A stretch of 64,000 nucleotides of DNA, taken from Agrypnia vestita (taxonomy: Eukaryota; Arthropoda; Insecta; Trichoptera; Phryganeidae). The notes beneath the pieces are model-generated. The model was not told the DNA's origin. It was given only the letters and a program-made list of their open reading frames with translations, and did not search any database. The position numbers and the translations under genes are program-made. The DNA lies in contig JADDOH010009990.1 in the NCBI GenBank assembly GCA_016648135.1, positions 1 to 64,000 on the forward strand. Reading direction: 5' to 3'. Shown one piece after another: positions 1 through 11,144 of the stretch; positions within the stretch are counted from its first letter, which is position 1; every line of letters starts with the position of its first letter.

Positions 1-174
1 TAGAGTATTTAACGGTTTGTGAAGCTTCTCTTTATTATAAACTTTAGCAGATAGATATTTTCGTATAATTTTTCAGCAATGTCTATTTGAATAGGCCATT
101 ATCGTTACAATAGCTAATTACAAAAAAAAATTCAAACATACTACAAAAAAACTTTTCCTAACCACCTAATTAAA

Positions 175-345
175 CTTCTCTGTGAGACTTCTATAATTTA
201 TCATGTTTAATGTTATATTATTAATGGATTTGGTTTTAAAATTGGAGAGATTATTGAAGACGATTTTTGATACTTCACCTATCGATGAGAGATTCTGTTA
301 CGAAACTTAAATATAAAATTATTATTAAACTCACGTAGAAGTATG
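175..345 (+). repeat. Repeat R1, partial copy
   Basis: Contains a GATGGATTTGG-like word followed by TACTTCACCT, GATGAGAGATT and ACGAAACTTAA blocks. The same blocks recur at 11440-11640, 32422-32530 and 32960-33070. The fullest copy (32422-33070) shows that they belong to roughly 105-bp terminal inverted repeats, so this is a truncated copy with one terminal arm. The superfamily is not determined. Confidence 0.55.
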
Positions 346-402
346 AAAGCGTATATTTTTCAACCAATTTAATGATCATTTTAAAATGTCCCTCGTTAAA
401 AA

Positions 403-576
403 ATGGAATAGAGCGCTACGATCTTCTGTTCTGACACACAACTCTCGCCTCATACACATTCATCCATCTTCGCATGCAAGCTCGACGGTTGTTGAGATTT
501 CCATCCATCTTCCAGTATCTGGTTAATTTGGTCGTGCCACGTTTTCCGCGGTCGCCCTCTCTTTCTGGCACCGTCA
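403..576 (-). pseudogene. Non-LTR (R2) C-terminal fragment, frameshifted
   Basis: Read on the minus strand it begins with a basic RGRPRKTWHDQI motif. After a frameshift it continues as NNRRACMRRWMNV and VCQNRR, then reaches a stop. This is the C-terminal tail of a non-LTR retrotransposon ORF2, with its basic Gly-Arg-Pro linker and Cys/Arg-rich end. The same tail occurs at 5665, 13866, 44996 and 55933, the better copies ending in (TTAG)n. No RT catalytic core is present, so this is a decayed 5'-truncated copy. 'R2' is a local label only and does not mean the 28S-specific R2 element. Confidence 0.65.
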
Positions 577-1354
577 ACACTTCCAGTATATATTTTTTAT
601 CGTTCTTTCCTCATTCATTGCATGCCCAAACCATGCATGCATGCCCAAACCACCTGAGCGATCCTTTTTTAATTCTAATAATTATGCTGTAATAAAAAGC
701 AGTATCAGACTTCACTTCCATACATCAGTGTTGGTACCAGAATTCTATTATATACCGCCAGTTTTGCCTCTGTATACATATTCCTACTATATATTATTGC
801 ATTCAAAGCACCGTTCATTCTATTTCCCGCAGTCACTCTCCTCTCCATGTCTTTTTCAACCTTAAGGCGACTGTATTAATACGTACCTTCCTATATAAAA
901 AGTAAATAAATAAATACTTCTTAGGGTTGAGAAATGGGGGAAGGAGAGTAGAGTCGGAAGGCTGTAGGGGTGGGGTTAATTAGCACAGAAGGAGGGACGT
1001 AATAGAACAGATAATAGTTTACAATGATATCTATATTCTTCCCTTTTTTCCAAATGTGGATTAATTCTACGCTATCAATGTCGAAACGACGACTTTCAAT
1101 TCTTGAGTGGTCCGCCATTTCTGAATTGATGCTTAAGTTTTAAGTGTCGTTCTAGCTGTAACCCGTCAAAAATGATGGTACTTTTACTTGTCGGTTCCTA
1201 AAGAATAAGTATTTACTTATTTATAGCCGACACCCGTGAAATAGTAATAACGACTTTTATCAAAATATTTGAACATTTTTTTTTATATTTCCCCTGCCGG
1301 CAGTCAAAAGGGGTACTATTTTAAACCCTGGTGATTGTGCTGAGCGGAACATGA

Positions 1355-1550
1355 AATAGTTCGCGTCTTTGCGTAGTCCTATAAGCATTGTATTTTTGAC
1401 GGGTAATTCAGGCTCGGCGATAGCAACAACGCTAACGTTGCCGCCTTCGGGTATGTTGGTCCGGGTTTCAAGCCTCATCTCCGGCCGTTTAATTTCGTTT
1501 TTATAGCTGAATAGCGAAATTACGGACAGATAGATGGACGGACAGCAGTG
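1355..1550 (+). repeat. tRNA-headed SINE B, copy 1
   Basis: Has a B-box-like GGTTTCAAGCC followed by CTCCGGCCGTTTAATTT and a GGACAGATAGATGGACGGACAG tail. The same order recurs at 40622 and 52648 (plus) and at 17127, 26885 and 56113 (minus). The tRNA-like B box and short non-coding body indicate a Pol III-derived SINE. The box has an extra T, so it is probably inactive. Confidence 0.6.
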
Positions 1551-1608
1551 GCGGTCGGTGACTTTTAATAGAAGGGATGCTGGATACTAAGTTTATATCT
1601 GCCATCAA

Positions 1609-1627
1609 ATATATATGTATATATATA

Positions 1628-1658
<31 letters not shown>

Positions 1659-1661
1659 ATA
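1609..1661. repeat. (TA)n microsatellite
   Basis: Nearly pure alternating AT for about 50 bp, with small interruptions. Confidence 0.9.
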
Positions 1662-2061
1662 GCCCACAGACTAGCCCATGCAACTAGTAACAAAAATAGT
1701 TTGTCAAATGAGCTTTATAAATCGTTTAAGCTACTCATCAACAATTTTCGATCCAAAATTTCATGCGTCACTCGTACCTATTTTAAAAAATCCATTACAT
1801 ACCTACCCGAGTTTTCATTTCCTTAAACTTAAGTTCGATTCGACGCCCTTTCTTTATAAAATCGTCGTGAAATTTTGTCTTCTCTTTTAAAAACAGCAGG
1901 AGTGTTTTCTCTATAGAAATGATATCAAGGGAAGAAAGTCAGTTTTCGCCTAGTGTGCTTCGGTTGCACGTTTTAGACCTATTCATTGAGGAAAATAAGA
2001 TAAGATAATATTATGTTGTTGAGAGCACTCTTGTGTCCATTCCTAGTTTTTAAAAGATTGT

Positions 2062-2352
2062 TCAAACCGTTAAATCCTTGCATATTCCAAACTTAAGCAT
2101 TATTTTCATACCAAGTTTCCTACCAAAACCACAAATCATAGAATATATCTCAGATTTATTTCCTGACGTTGTGTTCAAAATTGGAATGGGTTGTCCTTCG
2201 GAGTATCTAGAATATGTTTTTTTTCCAAATGTACCTAAAGATACAAAACTTTTACGCATTAACCATTCAATTATGCATTCACACAATTCAATACTTTCGT
2301 TTGCAGTATTAGGACACGTTGGTGAAGAATCCATGTTATTTTCTGTATTCAT
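2062..2352 (-). CDS. Unrecognised 96-codon ORF, possible exon
   Basis: An open frame of 96 codons starting MNTENNMDSSPTC. Its amino-acid composition is balanced (Cys, Gly, Pro, Trp, charged residues), unlike the Phe/Lys/Ile-rich random ORFs around it. I recognise no family. Two donor-like sites (TTTG-GTAGGA and CTTG-GTATGA) lie near its 3' end, around 2110-2125, so it could be a coding exon rather than a complete protein. About 300 bp upstream on the same strand is a perfect NRF1/Ewg-type palindrome (2650-2661). The plus strand of the same stretch is also open, which weakens the case. It may equally be a transposon remnant or chance. Confidence 0.25.
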   Translation of the reverse strand: MNTENNMDSSPTCPNTANESIELCECIIEWLMRKSFVSLGTFGKKTYSRYSEGQPIPILNTTSGNKSEIYSMICGFGRKLGMKIMLKFGICKDLTV

Positions 2353-2649
2353 TTTTTATTTAAATGATTATTTAAACAGATAATTGAACGACATGTTTCA
2401 ATAATTAGATTTCAAGTATTCAAATACGTCATCCTCAAAACAATCCGTTCATTTCGTAATATGTATGTGTCAAGTCCCAGCCGTGACTCTTCGGCTATGT
2501 TCGGGCTGTCCTCGGGTGACTCCGTTGGAATGCTGACCGAATTCCATTCTGTGCATTAGACAAATAAGCGTTAACGTCGATTTTTGTATGGTGGATGCTG
2601 ATATCGAATACGTATACACTATCCGAAGATCCTGACAAGCAGAAATGAA

Positions 2650-2661
2650 TGCGCATGCGCA
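2650..2661. promoter_or_regulatory. NRF1/Ewg-like palindrome TGCGCATGCGCA
   Basis: A perfect 12-bp palindrome matching the consensus bound by vertebrate NRF1 and its Drosophila homologue Ewg, in a locally GC-richer stretch (about 2470-2960). Such sites mark core promoters in animals. Only the motif is visible here; binding and promoter activity are inference. Confidence 0.3.
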
Positions 2662-3666
2662 AAAGTCTAATGTTTTGAACTCTGTATGGATGCGGAATCG
2701 TTACAGATTCCGTCGCTGCTGGTGGCTGTGTTTACGCGATTTGTAGATGTTCAAAGTTGAGAATGTATTTCGAGTCGCTACGTACGCACGCCTTGTCGTA
2801 ATGTGTATTACGACTTACGACTGTTTTCTAAAATACTGTACTAATTTATTTTCTGGAGTGTTGTATTCGGCTAGAAACAAAAAGTCCAAGGCATTTTGAC
2901 TCTAGAACACAAGGGATGCGGAACATCCAAAGCATGTATGAAGCGACCGCGCCTGACGGACAGATGAACCGATAACGATATTATTATGTTTGATTGTCAG
3001 AATGTCACTTTTCTTTTCATTTTGCGTCATGTGCAAATTATCTAAATGTTTTAAAATTATGCGAATAAGAGTCTATTTATAATGTAATATTATATCTAAA
3101 AAATTCTAGAGCCTTTACGTTATTCACTGTGGAACGTATTAACTTCAAGATGATGACGTGGTTTGCCGAGAAGTCTGCGCTTGAAGGCAGAACTCTAATA
3201 TATTTGCTCATCTACGGAAATGGGAACATTTTCATGTCCCCTTTCCGGAAGACGGATCGTTGCCAGTTATTAGAATAGATTTCAAATATTCTGTCAAGCG
3301 AGATGTGAATTAAAACCTTTATTATGTTGTGAACTAAGTGTATCCGCCTAATTCATAGAAAATTCAAACAACAAACGATTTTATGTACTTTTTTTGCGGT
3401 TCGTTAGTCTTTATTATAGGTTTCTCGGGAAATAATACAAAATTAGTATATTTGTATTCCAATTCCATCGAAATATCTCTCTAACAAGTTTCTTTAAGAA
3501 ATAATTGGTTAGTTTTGTCGTTAAAACTCTTTTTCTTAGACTAAAGGTTATTATGTTATAATACATTAGAAAATAAACGGTGGTGTTTGGATCCTAGGTT
3601 AGTGATGAACACAATTACTAGATTTTGTCCATAGAGGGATAATTATTAATTAATATAAATTGGTGT

Positions 3667-3961
3667 ATTAAGCAAAGGCAGTAATATCCAAAAAAATTTA
3701 ATGCAGTCATCGAGGATTTCTAATTTATGATGTACGGAATTCGAGATTTTATAGGAAATATAACCTAAAAATTTATAGGAAACATGATTTTGGAAGGGAA
3801 TACATAAATTTTAATCTTATTAATATAATAATATAATTATATAATATTAATATAAAATAAATTAATAATTTATAACTCAGTACAATTTAAATTAGTGATT
3901 CTCGGTGACTGCATTCAAAACATTTTTTAAATTTTTTGGATATTTCTGCCTTTGCTTTTAT
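3667..3961. mobile_element. Inverted-repeat element M1, copy 1
   Basis: Left end AGCAAAGGCAGTAATATCC is mirrored by GGATATTTCTGCCTTTGCT at the right end. The match continues inward through GCAGTCAYCGAG, giving arms of about 45-60 bp around an AT-rich centre with no coding potential. Related ends occur at 5333-5514 and, as a single end, at 40535-40602. This is a MITE-like non-autonomous DNA element. I could not fix a target duplication. Confidence 0.7.
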
Positions 3962-4199
3962 ACCCCACAATTATAGATGTCTCAATGGGATGAAGCTTTT
4001 TATACGTGAAACGTGTATGGAAGTCTTTTATTGGGTTGCCCAAGGTTTATGACCTGTATGTATGAACCGGTTTAAGTGATCACTTTGTACAATGCAACGT
4101 TCACCAATTCCATCCTAAAAACATCCACACATTATCAAATTTCTATATAATATTTTCTACAGTAACTTATATGTTTAATTATCAAAACATTAACTTATA

Positions 4200-4490
4200 T
4201 TAAATATTTAAACGTTGAGTTATCACTACATTAACTTTGAAAAAAAATTTGAATTTCATTCGCTTCAATACGAGTTCAATTAAATTACAAAAACCTTGCA
4301 AAAATAATATTTTTCAAATTTTTGGTTTTAATAATTTTATTTGACTTGTATCAAAGCGAATAAATTTTCTATATTCTATATAAGTTACTGTAGGGACAAT
4401 CCAACGTTTTACGTAAAGTAAGTCAGATATATAGAAAAAAATTACAAACTTTGATGCCGCTTATCTAGGTAACTGTGGACATTTCACCCA
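4200..4490. repeat. Degraded copy of foldback F1
   Basis: Contains the F1 interior (AAGTTACTGTAGGGACAATCCAACGTTTT, then an AAACTTTGATG block) in the same order as the right arm of the foldback at 15163-15700. Around 4256-4370 it folds on itself. The ends are eroded. Confidence 0.5.
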
Positions 4491-5332
4491 AAGTGTAAAG
4501 AATAATTTCTATTCAAAATTCAATGAGAATGACTTCCCCGAAGTTTTTGCTACTAGCTACTTACCTTCTGTTTTTTACTTCTTAATCGTGTTGTCGACAT
4601 AAGAGTATAGTGGTCTCAATATTCAACTTTATACAAAAATAAATGTTCAGTAGTAAAGCGACCCCATTCAGTTTCTATAGATTTCATTATTTTATTTTAT
4701 CGCATTCTCAGTCAGCTGGAATCGTTTTGGTAATGGTTACAATTAAATGTTGGTTTGAACATCGTCGGTAAGTCCACGGCACTACCGCGGCTAGAATTTC
4801 TCTTCGGTACGCGCGCGTTTGCTCGAAAACCGGAGCCAAATAAAATGCTAAGGGAAAATTAAGAGATTAAGCAATTATATTTAGGTTGGAAGGAATGTTT
4901 TTGCGTACCGAGTAATTAGCGTCAACCTACAGCCGTCATATCGTCTGCGAAATATCAAATTAAATCCCCGGGAAGTTGAATAATTTATGTACATTTTGTG
5001 CAAAATGCTGGGAATTTTTTGCGCGATGATAGTTCAGGGCGCAGAAAGTTAAAGGCTGTATATTTCTGTAGGGGCAGATTCCCGTACCACCGTCGCTGTA
5101 AAGGTTTGAATAATAATAGTTCAGGCCCTGTAATGGAACAAGACAATAGGCTTTGTTTTAACCTCTGCAGTAATTTTTAGCTTTTCTGAAATTTTCGCTG
5201 ATTATTTTTAAATCTAGAACTGGTGATGTCGTTTTAAAAGTGGTAAAATGTGGGTAATTAATGATTATTAATGAATATTAATGAAATAATGTAATAGCAA
5301 TGTGAGTTAAAATTATTGCATATGTGGGTTAT

Positions 5333-5514
5333 AAAAGCAAAGGCAGCAATATTCAAAAATAAAAAAACGTTTTGAATGTAGTCACAGAAGACAACTTATT
5401 TAAATGTACTAAATTATAGATTTTATATATTTATTTCTTCCAAAATCAATTTTAATGGCTATGTTTTCTATAAAATCTGATTTCAGTATTTTAGATATCG
5501 TTGCCTTTGCTTTT
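5333..5514. mobile_element. Inverted-repeat element M1, copy 2
   Basis: Begins AAAAGCAAAGGCAGCAATAT and ends ATATCGTTGCCTTTGCTTTT, matching M1 at 3667-3961. It is shorter and its inner arms have diverged. No coding sequence. Confidence 0.6.
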
Positions 5515-5664
5515 CCTACATTTGTTAAATTGAAGGTTTAATTCAAATACAGCTAAATATTAGTTAAAGTCATGTAAAACGTATGAATGAGGAAAGAATG
5601 CTAATGAAAATATGTTAATGAATATATAAAAGTAAATAAATATATCTATATAAAAATTAGTGTT

Positions 5665-5853
5665 GAAGGAACTAAGAAAAAGGGCGTCCACGAAAACCAT
5701 GCCAAATTTTGTAGTTAAAAACTTTGACAATCGAATAGCATGCACGAGAAAATGTATGAATGTGGTTGACGCAAAAATGGTGTGCCAGGATAGATAAGTG
5801 TTGCGTTCTATCCTTTCTTTGCTGGAAAACGACGTGATGGTTTGTTAGTTAGT
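5665..5853 (+). pseudogene. R2 non-LTR tail fragment
   Basis: Encodes KKGRPRKPCQIL, then after frameshifts RIACTRKCMNVVDAKMVCQDR, the R2 tail signature. It ends in GACGTGATGGTTTGTTAGTTAGT, a remnant of the (TTAG)n tail. Frameshifts and stops make it a pseudogene. Confidence 0.65.
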
Positions 5854-5942
5854 ACTCTGTTATATTATTATTACTTTTCAAATCATTTCACAAATAATTT
5901 TCTAGCAGATTAAAAAGATTCACTAAGCAATTTTATTAGTAT

Positions 5943-6469
5943 TGTAACGAAATGGTAACGTACTGAATCCTTCGTAATATGACTATAATCGTCGATGACT
6001 ACAATAACATCGAAGCCTCTTGTACCTTCTATAATAGCCAACAGCACCCTATGTTATCTACAACATTCGGCAGACGGAATCTTCTCCTAAACTTTAAAAT
6101 AATCTAGGAGGTTCGAAAAACCAACGTTTGCTATAAATATAAATAGCAGGTCTAAGCCGCAGCGCGTGAGTTTGTTTTTACATTTTGATGAGTACGTAGT
6201 GAGCCGCAGACGATAACCGGTGTGGTGAGTCGTGGAATTCCGAGGCGAAATACATAAGTAGGACTTCTATGTGCGCGAATTGTGTGGAATGTTCTAACTA
6301 GTGTTGAATAATGTTTTACCAGCGAAAATAAAAGGTTCGTAGTCGAGTGATAAATTGTGTGATTTAAAGAAAAGTTTCGTGTTCAGTGACGTGTCAATTT
6401 AATAAAATAACTAATCGTTAATTAATTTCCAATATTTTCATTTATCTCCCGCGGCCACGATTCGTGACA
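5943..6469 (+). mobile_element. Solo LTR (Gypsy-like), TSD GTAT
   Basis: Starts TGTAACGAAATGG and ends GATTCGTGACA, so it has TG...CA termini. It is flanked by the perfect 4-bp duplication GTAT (5939-5942 and 6470-6473). Inside are a TATA-like GCTATAAATATAAATAG followed by a GC-richer leader, and an AATAAAAGG polyadenylation-like signal, the U3-R-U5 order of an LTR. No gag, pol or primer-binding region adjoins it, so it is a solo LTR left by recombination. Homologous LTRs occur throughout the window. Confidence 0.85.
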
Positions 6470-7039
6470 GTATCATAGAAAAAATTACCAAAATATTCAA
6501 AGAAATAAACTGGAATTTGTCCTCATAACTCGCGCATGCAAGTGACTTTATCATTAGGGATGTTAATAGTCGCCCATGTCACAAAACAAGAATGGAGGCT
6601 TTACAAACGAGCAATTTGTATAAAGTTTTTCTCGTGTGTCACAGCGTCGTAAATCGCATAAAAATACTACGCCATGACCGAGAGTCGTTCGAGCCATGAC
6701 AAAAGGGAGTAAAGGGAACAATAAAGAAAATTATGGCGTACTATCCCCTTTGTTTATTCCCCTGAAGCACGCCAGGCAGCGAGACCATTCAAAATTATTG
6801 ATCTTATCGCGTTTCACGTACAATCGATACATTTTCGCTGAGATGAGGACAAACAAACTAGCTTTGACAACGTTACTCTATTTTGCACTTGAGAATAATA
6901 GCTCGTAATACAGAATATGTTCGCATGAATCTACGCGTTCATCAAAAGCGGATATTCGGCCACATTTGAATCCGTTAAATAAATATCCGATGGTAGTTAT
7001 CGAAAGAGCGTGGACCTTATCAACTTCATGTGCAAGTCT

Positions 7040-7130
7040 TTAAGAAAGACAATCGAATTAGGATATGAATACTTACCGTGCTTATAGCATATGTTTACGG
7101 ACATAAACACCGACACAACGAAATAATCTG
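7040..7130. repeat. Half copy of foldback seen at 44485-44641
   Basis: Shares TTAAGAAAGACAATCGAATT and a downstream CACAACGAAATAA block with one arm of the foldback at 44485-44641. The mirrored arm is missing. Confidence 0.4.
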
Positions 7131-7197
7131 ATAGAATATACATTTATACATTTGTACACAATGATACATTTAATTCTTGTATCTCAATTATTGTATA

Positions 7198-7632
7198 GGA
7201 ATGTTCTTCTTCTTTTTCATTTTGTAGATCTGTTGTACAGAAAATTACAAATCCTCCCAGAATGACGATGTCCAGCTACCCCTCCATCTTTTCAGTGGTC
7301 TTCCCGATGTGCGCCAAATCATCCAAAAGGGATTTCATTCCATGCTGTATGCACGAGTCTTTTACTGTCCATTCTGGCTACGGCATCCCTCCAGAATCTC
7401 CGTTTGGTTCTACTCCATAGTACTATGTCCTCTATTTTGCATGTTTTCCTTATGTCTGCATTTTGGACACGATCACGTAGACTCTTTCCAGTAATGGGTC
7501 TCAGCACTTTCATTTCAGATGTTCTAAGAAGTCCTTTGATGCGTACAGTGTCAGCCCGCGTCTCTACACCGTATGTCATAATAGGTCGCACGCATATCTT
7601 GTTTATCTTGACTTTGCTTTTGATATAGGTTT
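7198..7632 (-). pseudogene. RT C-terminal fragment, non-LTR retrotransposon
   Basis: Minus-strand frame reads VRPIMTYGVETRADT, then LLRTSEMKVLRPITGKSLRD, RVQNADIRKTC and FWRDAVARMD. This is the segment that follows the RT core in many arthropod non-LTR polyproteins (post-thumb, connecting to the basic C-terminus). Frame and stop changes follow near 7315, and the minus-strand 3' end is GAA-rich. The YADD catalytic region is absent, so this is a 5'-truncated dead copy. Confidence 0.75.
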
Positions 7633-7729
7633 GTAGGAATATTATGAAATAAATATTTTATTTTGATTTATTTCGTAGAAATTCTAAATAAGTAGGTACC
7701 TACAGCTTATTTCAAAATACTGAGTTGAG

Positions 7730-7925
7730 GAAGAAAAAAAATAAACAGAATGAGTATAGGGAATGAAAGAAAATATAAGTAGAAGAAGAATGAAGAAGAA
7801 TAAATGAAGAAGAAGTAAGATAGAAAAATGGGCAAAGAAGAAAGAAGAAGAAGGACGAGTGAAGAAAAATTAGTGAATTAAGAAAAAAGCAGAAGAATAA
7901 GTGAGGAGAAAAAGTAAAAAAAAAC
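7730..7925. repeat. Purine-rich low-complexity tract
   Basis: Irregular GAA/GAAGAA repeats on the plus strand. Long Phe/Leu/Ser-rich minus-strand frames here are artefacts of composition. Confidence 0.8.
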
Positions 7926-8428
7926 GAAAACAAATACAAAAATAACTCATGATAAAAGGGCCTCTGAATAAGTCGAAAAAATTCTGAAAAATAAATAATA
8001 TAACAGTAGTTACGATCGTAAAAGATAATTTCTGATGATAAATGAAATTCAATTATCCACACTAAATGAATAAAACTGTTGTACTCGCAATTTGATTGCC
8101 CCATTTAAATCATAAATTGTAAGCCAATTTCGTATAATTTGGGAGATTATCAAAACTACATAGATCTTGGTAGGATTATACTACATTGGAGTGTGACGCT
8201 GTGTAGGGTGCGAACTAGGATTTCTGGCCCGGGTCGACCCGGGAATGGATTCCCGGGGATGCATCGAATCCCGGGTTTCGTAATAATTCTGGAAGAGTAA
8301 ACAAAATAATTTCATCCAATTTTGTTGTCTTACGAACGCAGTTCTAAACAAAAAACATTCTTTTCGAATGGGTTAAACCATGTATTTTTAGTTTTAAAAA
8401 AAGAAATAAAAGCTTATGAATCTACAGG

Positions 8429-8560
8429 GGAACTTATTTACAAAAATTATTCGCTACCTTGTTGACCATAAAACCGACATCAGTTGAAACAGAGAGAGTT
8501 TCTTCAATTGCTGAAAATAAAAGTACAAAATCAAGAAGTAGGCTATCAGATGTAAATTAA
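8429..8560 (+). pseudogene. hAT transposase C-terminal (dimerisation) remnant
   Basis: The frame reads LFATLLTIKPTSVETERVSS, then IAENKSTKSRSRLSDVN and a stop at 8558-8560. It aligns by eye with the conserved hAT dimerisation motif, in which a PTS.ERxFS block precedes a K.R.RL block. The DNA-binding and catalytic parts are absent, so the host element could not supply its own transposase. Confidence 0.65.
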
Positions 8561-8647
8561 AGATTTTGGTATTTTTAAAAATAAAATTGTTGTACTACTG
8601 TGTATTAATTTTTGATAATTTAATGTATAATAGATTGATTTTAAATA

Positions 8648-9929
8648 TTATGTCCTTACATATGAAATTGGCGTTTAGTATGGGAGGAACATAAAGCCGA
8701 TTTTTTTTTATTATAATATATTTACTTAATCAAAGTATGTACCATTGCTATATATGCACTTTTGCCATCTCATAGGTAGTTCATCGATCCCTTTACTAAA
8801 AAAACCATTCGGACGGGAATCAATAAAATCTTTGAAGGCGGTTTGGACTGCCCCATCGGAGTTGAATTTTTTCCTTTGCAAGAAGTTATCCATTTCGAAA
8901 AAAATGGTAATATGTTGGGGCAAGGTCCGGAGAGTACGGTGGATGTCTTAGACATTCCAATTGAAGCTCCTCTAATTTGGTAGCCGTCTGTTGTGCAGTG
9001 TGTGGTCTAGCGTTATCATGAAGCAGCAGTGGCCTAGAGCGATTAACCAGCCTCGGTTGTTTAGCAGCTAGCTTTTCCATCATGGTTTGCAGTTGCTGAC
9101 AATAGACATCTGCCGTAATCGTCTGGCCAGATTTAAGAAAGCTGTAGTGAACGACACCAGCACTAGTCCACCAAACGCTCACAAGTAACTTTTTTGGAGT
9201 CAATTTTTGCTTGGGGCATGGTTTGGCTGGTTCGGCAGGGTTCAGCCATTGCGATGAGCGCTTCCGATTATCGTACAGGATCCACTTTTCATCACAGGTA
9301 ATGATTCGATTTAAAATCCCTTCATTATGTGCCGGTTGAGTAATGCAACGCAGCAGTCAACGCGCGTTTGTTGATTTGCTTCACTCAATTCGTGAGGTAC
9401 CCACCTTTCAAGCTTTTTCACCTTACCAATTTGCTTCAAGTGGATTAAAACAGTTTTATCACTAACACCGCAGCCTGCAGCTAACTCGGATGTGGTTTGC
9501 GATGGATCCGCTTCCACAATAGCCTTCAATTCTTCATTATCAACTTTGGTCTCCGGCCGTCCACGGGGCTTGTTCTGCAGGTCGAAATTTCCAGAACGAA
9601 AACGTTGGAACCAAAAACGCACTGTGTTTTCTTTTGCGGCACCGTCGCCATACACATCATTAATCCTTCGAGCCGTTTCTGCAGCACTGGTGCCACGGTG
9701 GAACTCGTACTCGTAAATAACGCGATATTTCAAGTTTTTCATTTTGTAAACTGAGTGACGCAAAGAAAAAACAATTGAGGAAAAAACAAATGAATTATAA
9801 TTTTCAAAACACAAATACATGAGTAAATAGCTGTATAAATTTGGATTTGGAATTCCTATCCAAAGAGAAGATATTTGAGATCAAATTTGCCAGTACGGCA
9901 AAACGTCAATTTCATATGTAAGGACCTAA
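8648..9929 (-). mobile_element. mariner element, copy 1 (inside hAT)
   Basis: A 1282-bp element with terminal repeats TTAGGTCCTTACATATGAAA (left end with a TTATG variant), flanked by TA (8646-8647 and 9930-9931). The transposase runs right to left. Copies 2 (17394-18679) and 3 (30936-32220) are nearly identical, so the family was active recently. It is inserted in the hAT element at 8216-10373 and is therefore younger than it. Confidence 0.95.
8726..9742 (-). pseudogene. mariner transposase, inactivated (copy 1)
   Basis: Starts MKNLKYRVIYEYEF at 9742 and ends NGTYFD at 8726, spanning an expected 339 residues. An N-terminal helix-turn-helix region, WVPHEL and YSPDLAP signatures are present. 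Lesions: a 1-bp deletion near 9328 (about residue 137); GAT to TAT at 8910-8912, replacing the third DD34D catalytic Asp (D278) with Tyr; and a 2-bp deletion near 8893. The catalytic loss means frame repair alone would not restore activity. Mariner transposases cut and paste DNA at TA sites in the nucleus. Confidence 0.95.
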
Positions 9930-10831
9930 TATATATGCATACAAAATATTTAATTCAAATCTGTTCAAATATTTTTTTTTATATTAAGACTTAATTATAC
10001 CTGAATTTTTATTTTGAAATACCTATTTTTTTGTCAATATATTTTTAATTAATAAAAACAATTTACCTGAAATTAAATGAACAAACGTAAATAAAAAACA
10101 AATATAAAATCTTTTAAAACCAAATTAATTAATCAATTAGAAAGACATACAGAAAAATCGAATCCATGAAAAAATATTTGGCTGCTACCGGGATTCGAAC
10201 CACCGATCTCCTCCTTTCCGGGGCAGAACTTTTTTCTGAAAAAATTGCAACTTCACAATAAGAATGTGTTCAGGAATATAATAAAATCTTTTATTTAAAA
10301 TTTTCCCGGGAATGATCCAGAGCTGCAAATCGAGTCCCAGGAATGAAAAAAGTGCGGGAATAGAGAAACCCTAGTGCGAACCCAGTGCTCGCTGAGTAGT
10401 AAAGGCAAATTAGCCCTTGTTACACTAAGTACCATTAACATTTTAGCTAAAACGCTCACCAGGCGAATTATTGTACTGCTTAATTTAGGACTCTCATAAA
10501 TCAGCCCAGAGGCCGGCTTCTGAGTGGAAATGGTGAAAGATATAAAATATGCCTTTTTGGCTCAAAACAAATAATATTTGTTCTCTGGGTTGAAACAAAA
10601 AAGGCTAATTATGAAGGCAAGTAACAATTAAAATAGTTTTGAAGCTATTTTACACATAAATTAGTTTATTTTATACTATATATTTTAAATTACTTTATAT
10701 TTTAAATTAGTTTAGTTTATTATATACAAATTAGAGGATAACATCTCTCGAAAATATAGCTGGAATTCATGGTTAAAACAGTCTATTGGCAAAAGAAAGT
10801 TCCGATTCGAGTTCTAGTCGTAATTGATCGA

Positions 10832-10985
10832 CGCATTTGTTGGTATAGTAGTTAAGATACTCGCCTATTGATACATGGGTCGGCAGTTCAGCCTCATTCC
10901 ATGAGACCAGCAAATTAGTCCTGTTTTCGTGGTGCAAGCATTGAGTCTTAATTTGAAAACAGTAAAAAAGTATGAAAATGAAAAT
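10832..10985 (+). repeat. tRNA-headed SINE A, copy 1
   Basis: Reads TTGTTGGTATAGTAGTTAAGA (A-box-like), a degenerate B box, CCAGCAAATTAGTCCTGTTTT, then TTTGAAAACAGTAA. The same order is found on the minus strand at 15880-16052 and 48391-48570. Its tRNA-like head is the most decayed of the three. Confidence 0.65.
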
Positions 10986-11144
10986 AGTATTGCTATGACA
11001 CGCAATCCATGTAAGTATATAATTTTTTATTTTTTGTATTTCTTAACGATCTATATTATTCGCATTAATAAGTATCTAGATGTTGGGTTTGCATACGCAA
11101 AAATTAAAAAGGTTGTCAATCTTATATGAAATCACTAAAGAGAA

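Larger units (their letters stand above)
8216..10373 (+). mobile_element. hAT-type element, internally reduced, TSD GTGCGAAC
   Basis: Termini TAGGATTTCT and AGAAACCCTA are inverted repeats with one mismatch. They are flanked by the perfect 8-bp duplication GTGCGAAC (8208-8215 and 10374-10381), the hallmark of hAT superfamily insertion. Subterminal CCCGGG-rich words recur at both ends. A remnant of the hAT C-terminal dimerisation domain lies at 8429-8560. Excluding the mariner at 8648-9929, only about 0.87 kb remains, far below an autonomous hAT. It also contains a tRNA-like GGGATTCGAACCACC at about 10190-10205. Confidence 0.85.

Noticed and set aside
1609..1661. (TA)n considered as an origin or matrix attachment element
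   Set aside because: Simple microsatellite; nothing else supports a function.
7712..8104. 130-codon minus-strand ORF rich in Phe, Ser and Leu
   Set aside because: It is the complement of a GAA-rich low-complexity tract; composition alone keeps the frame open.
9492..9754. Plus-strand ORFs of 74-85 codons opposite the mariner transposase (and the same at 17570-17832 and 31112-31497)
   Set aside because: They are antisense shadows of the transposase reading frame, repeated identically in all three copies.
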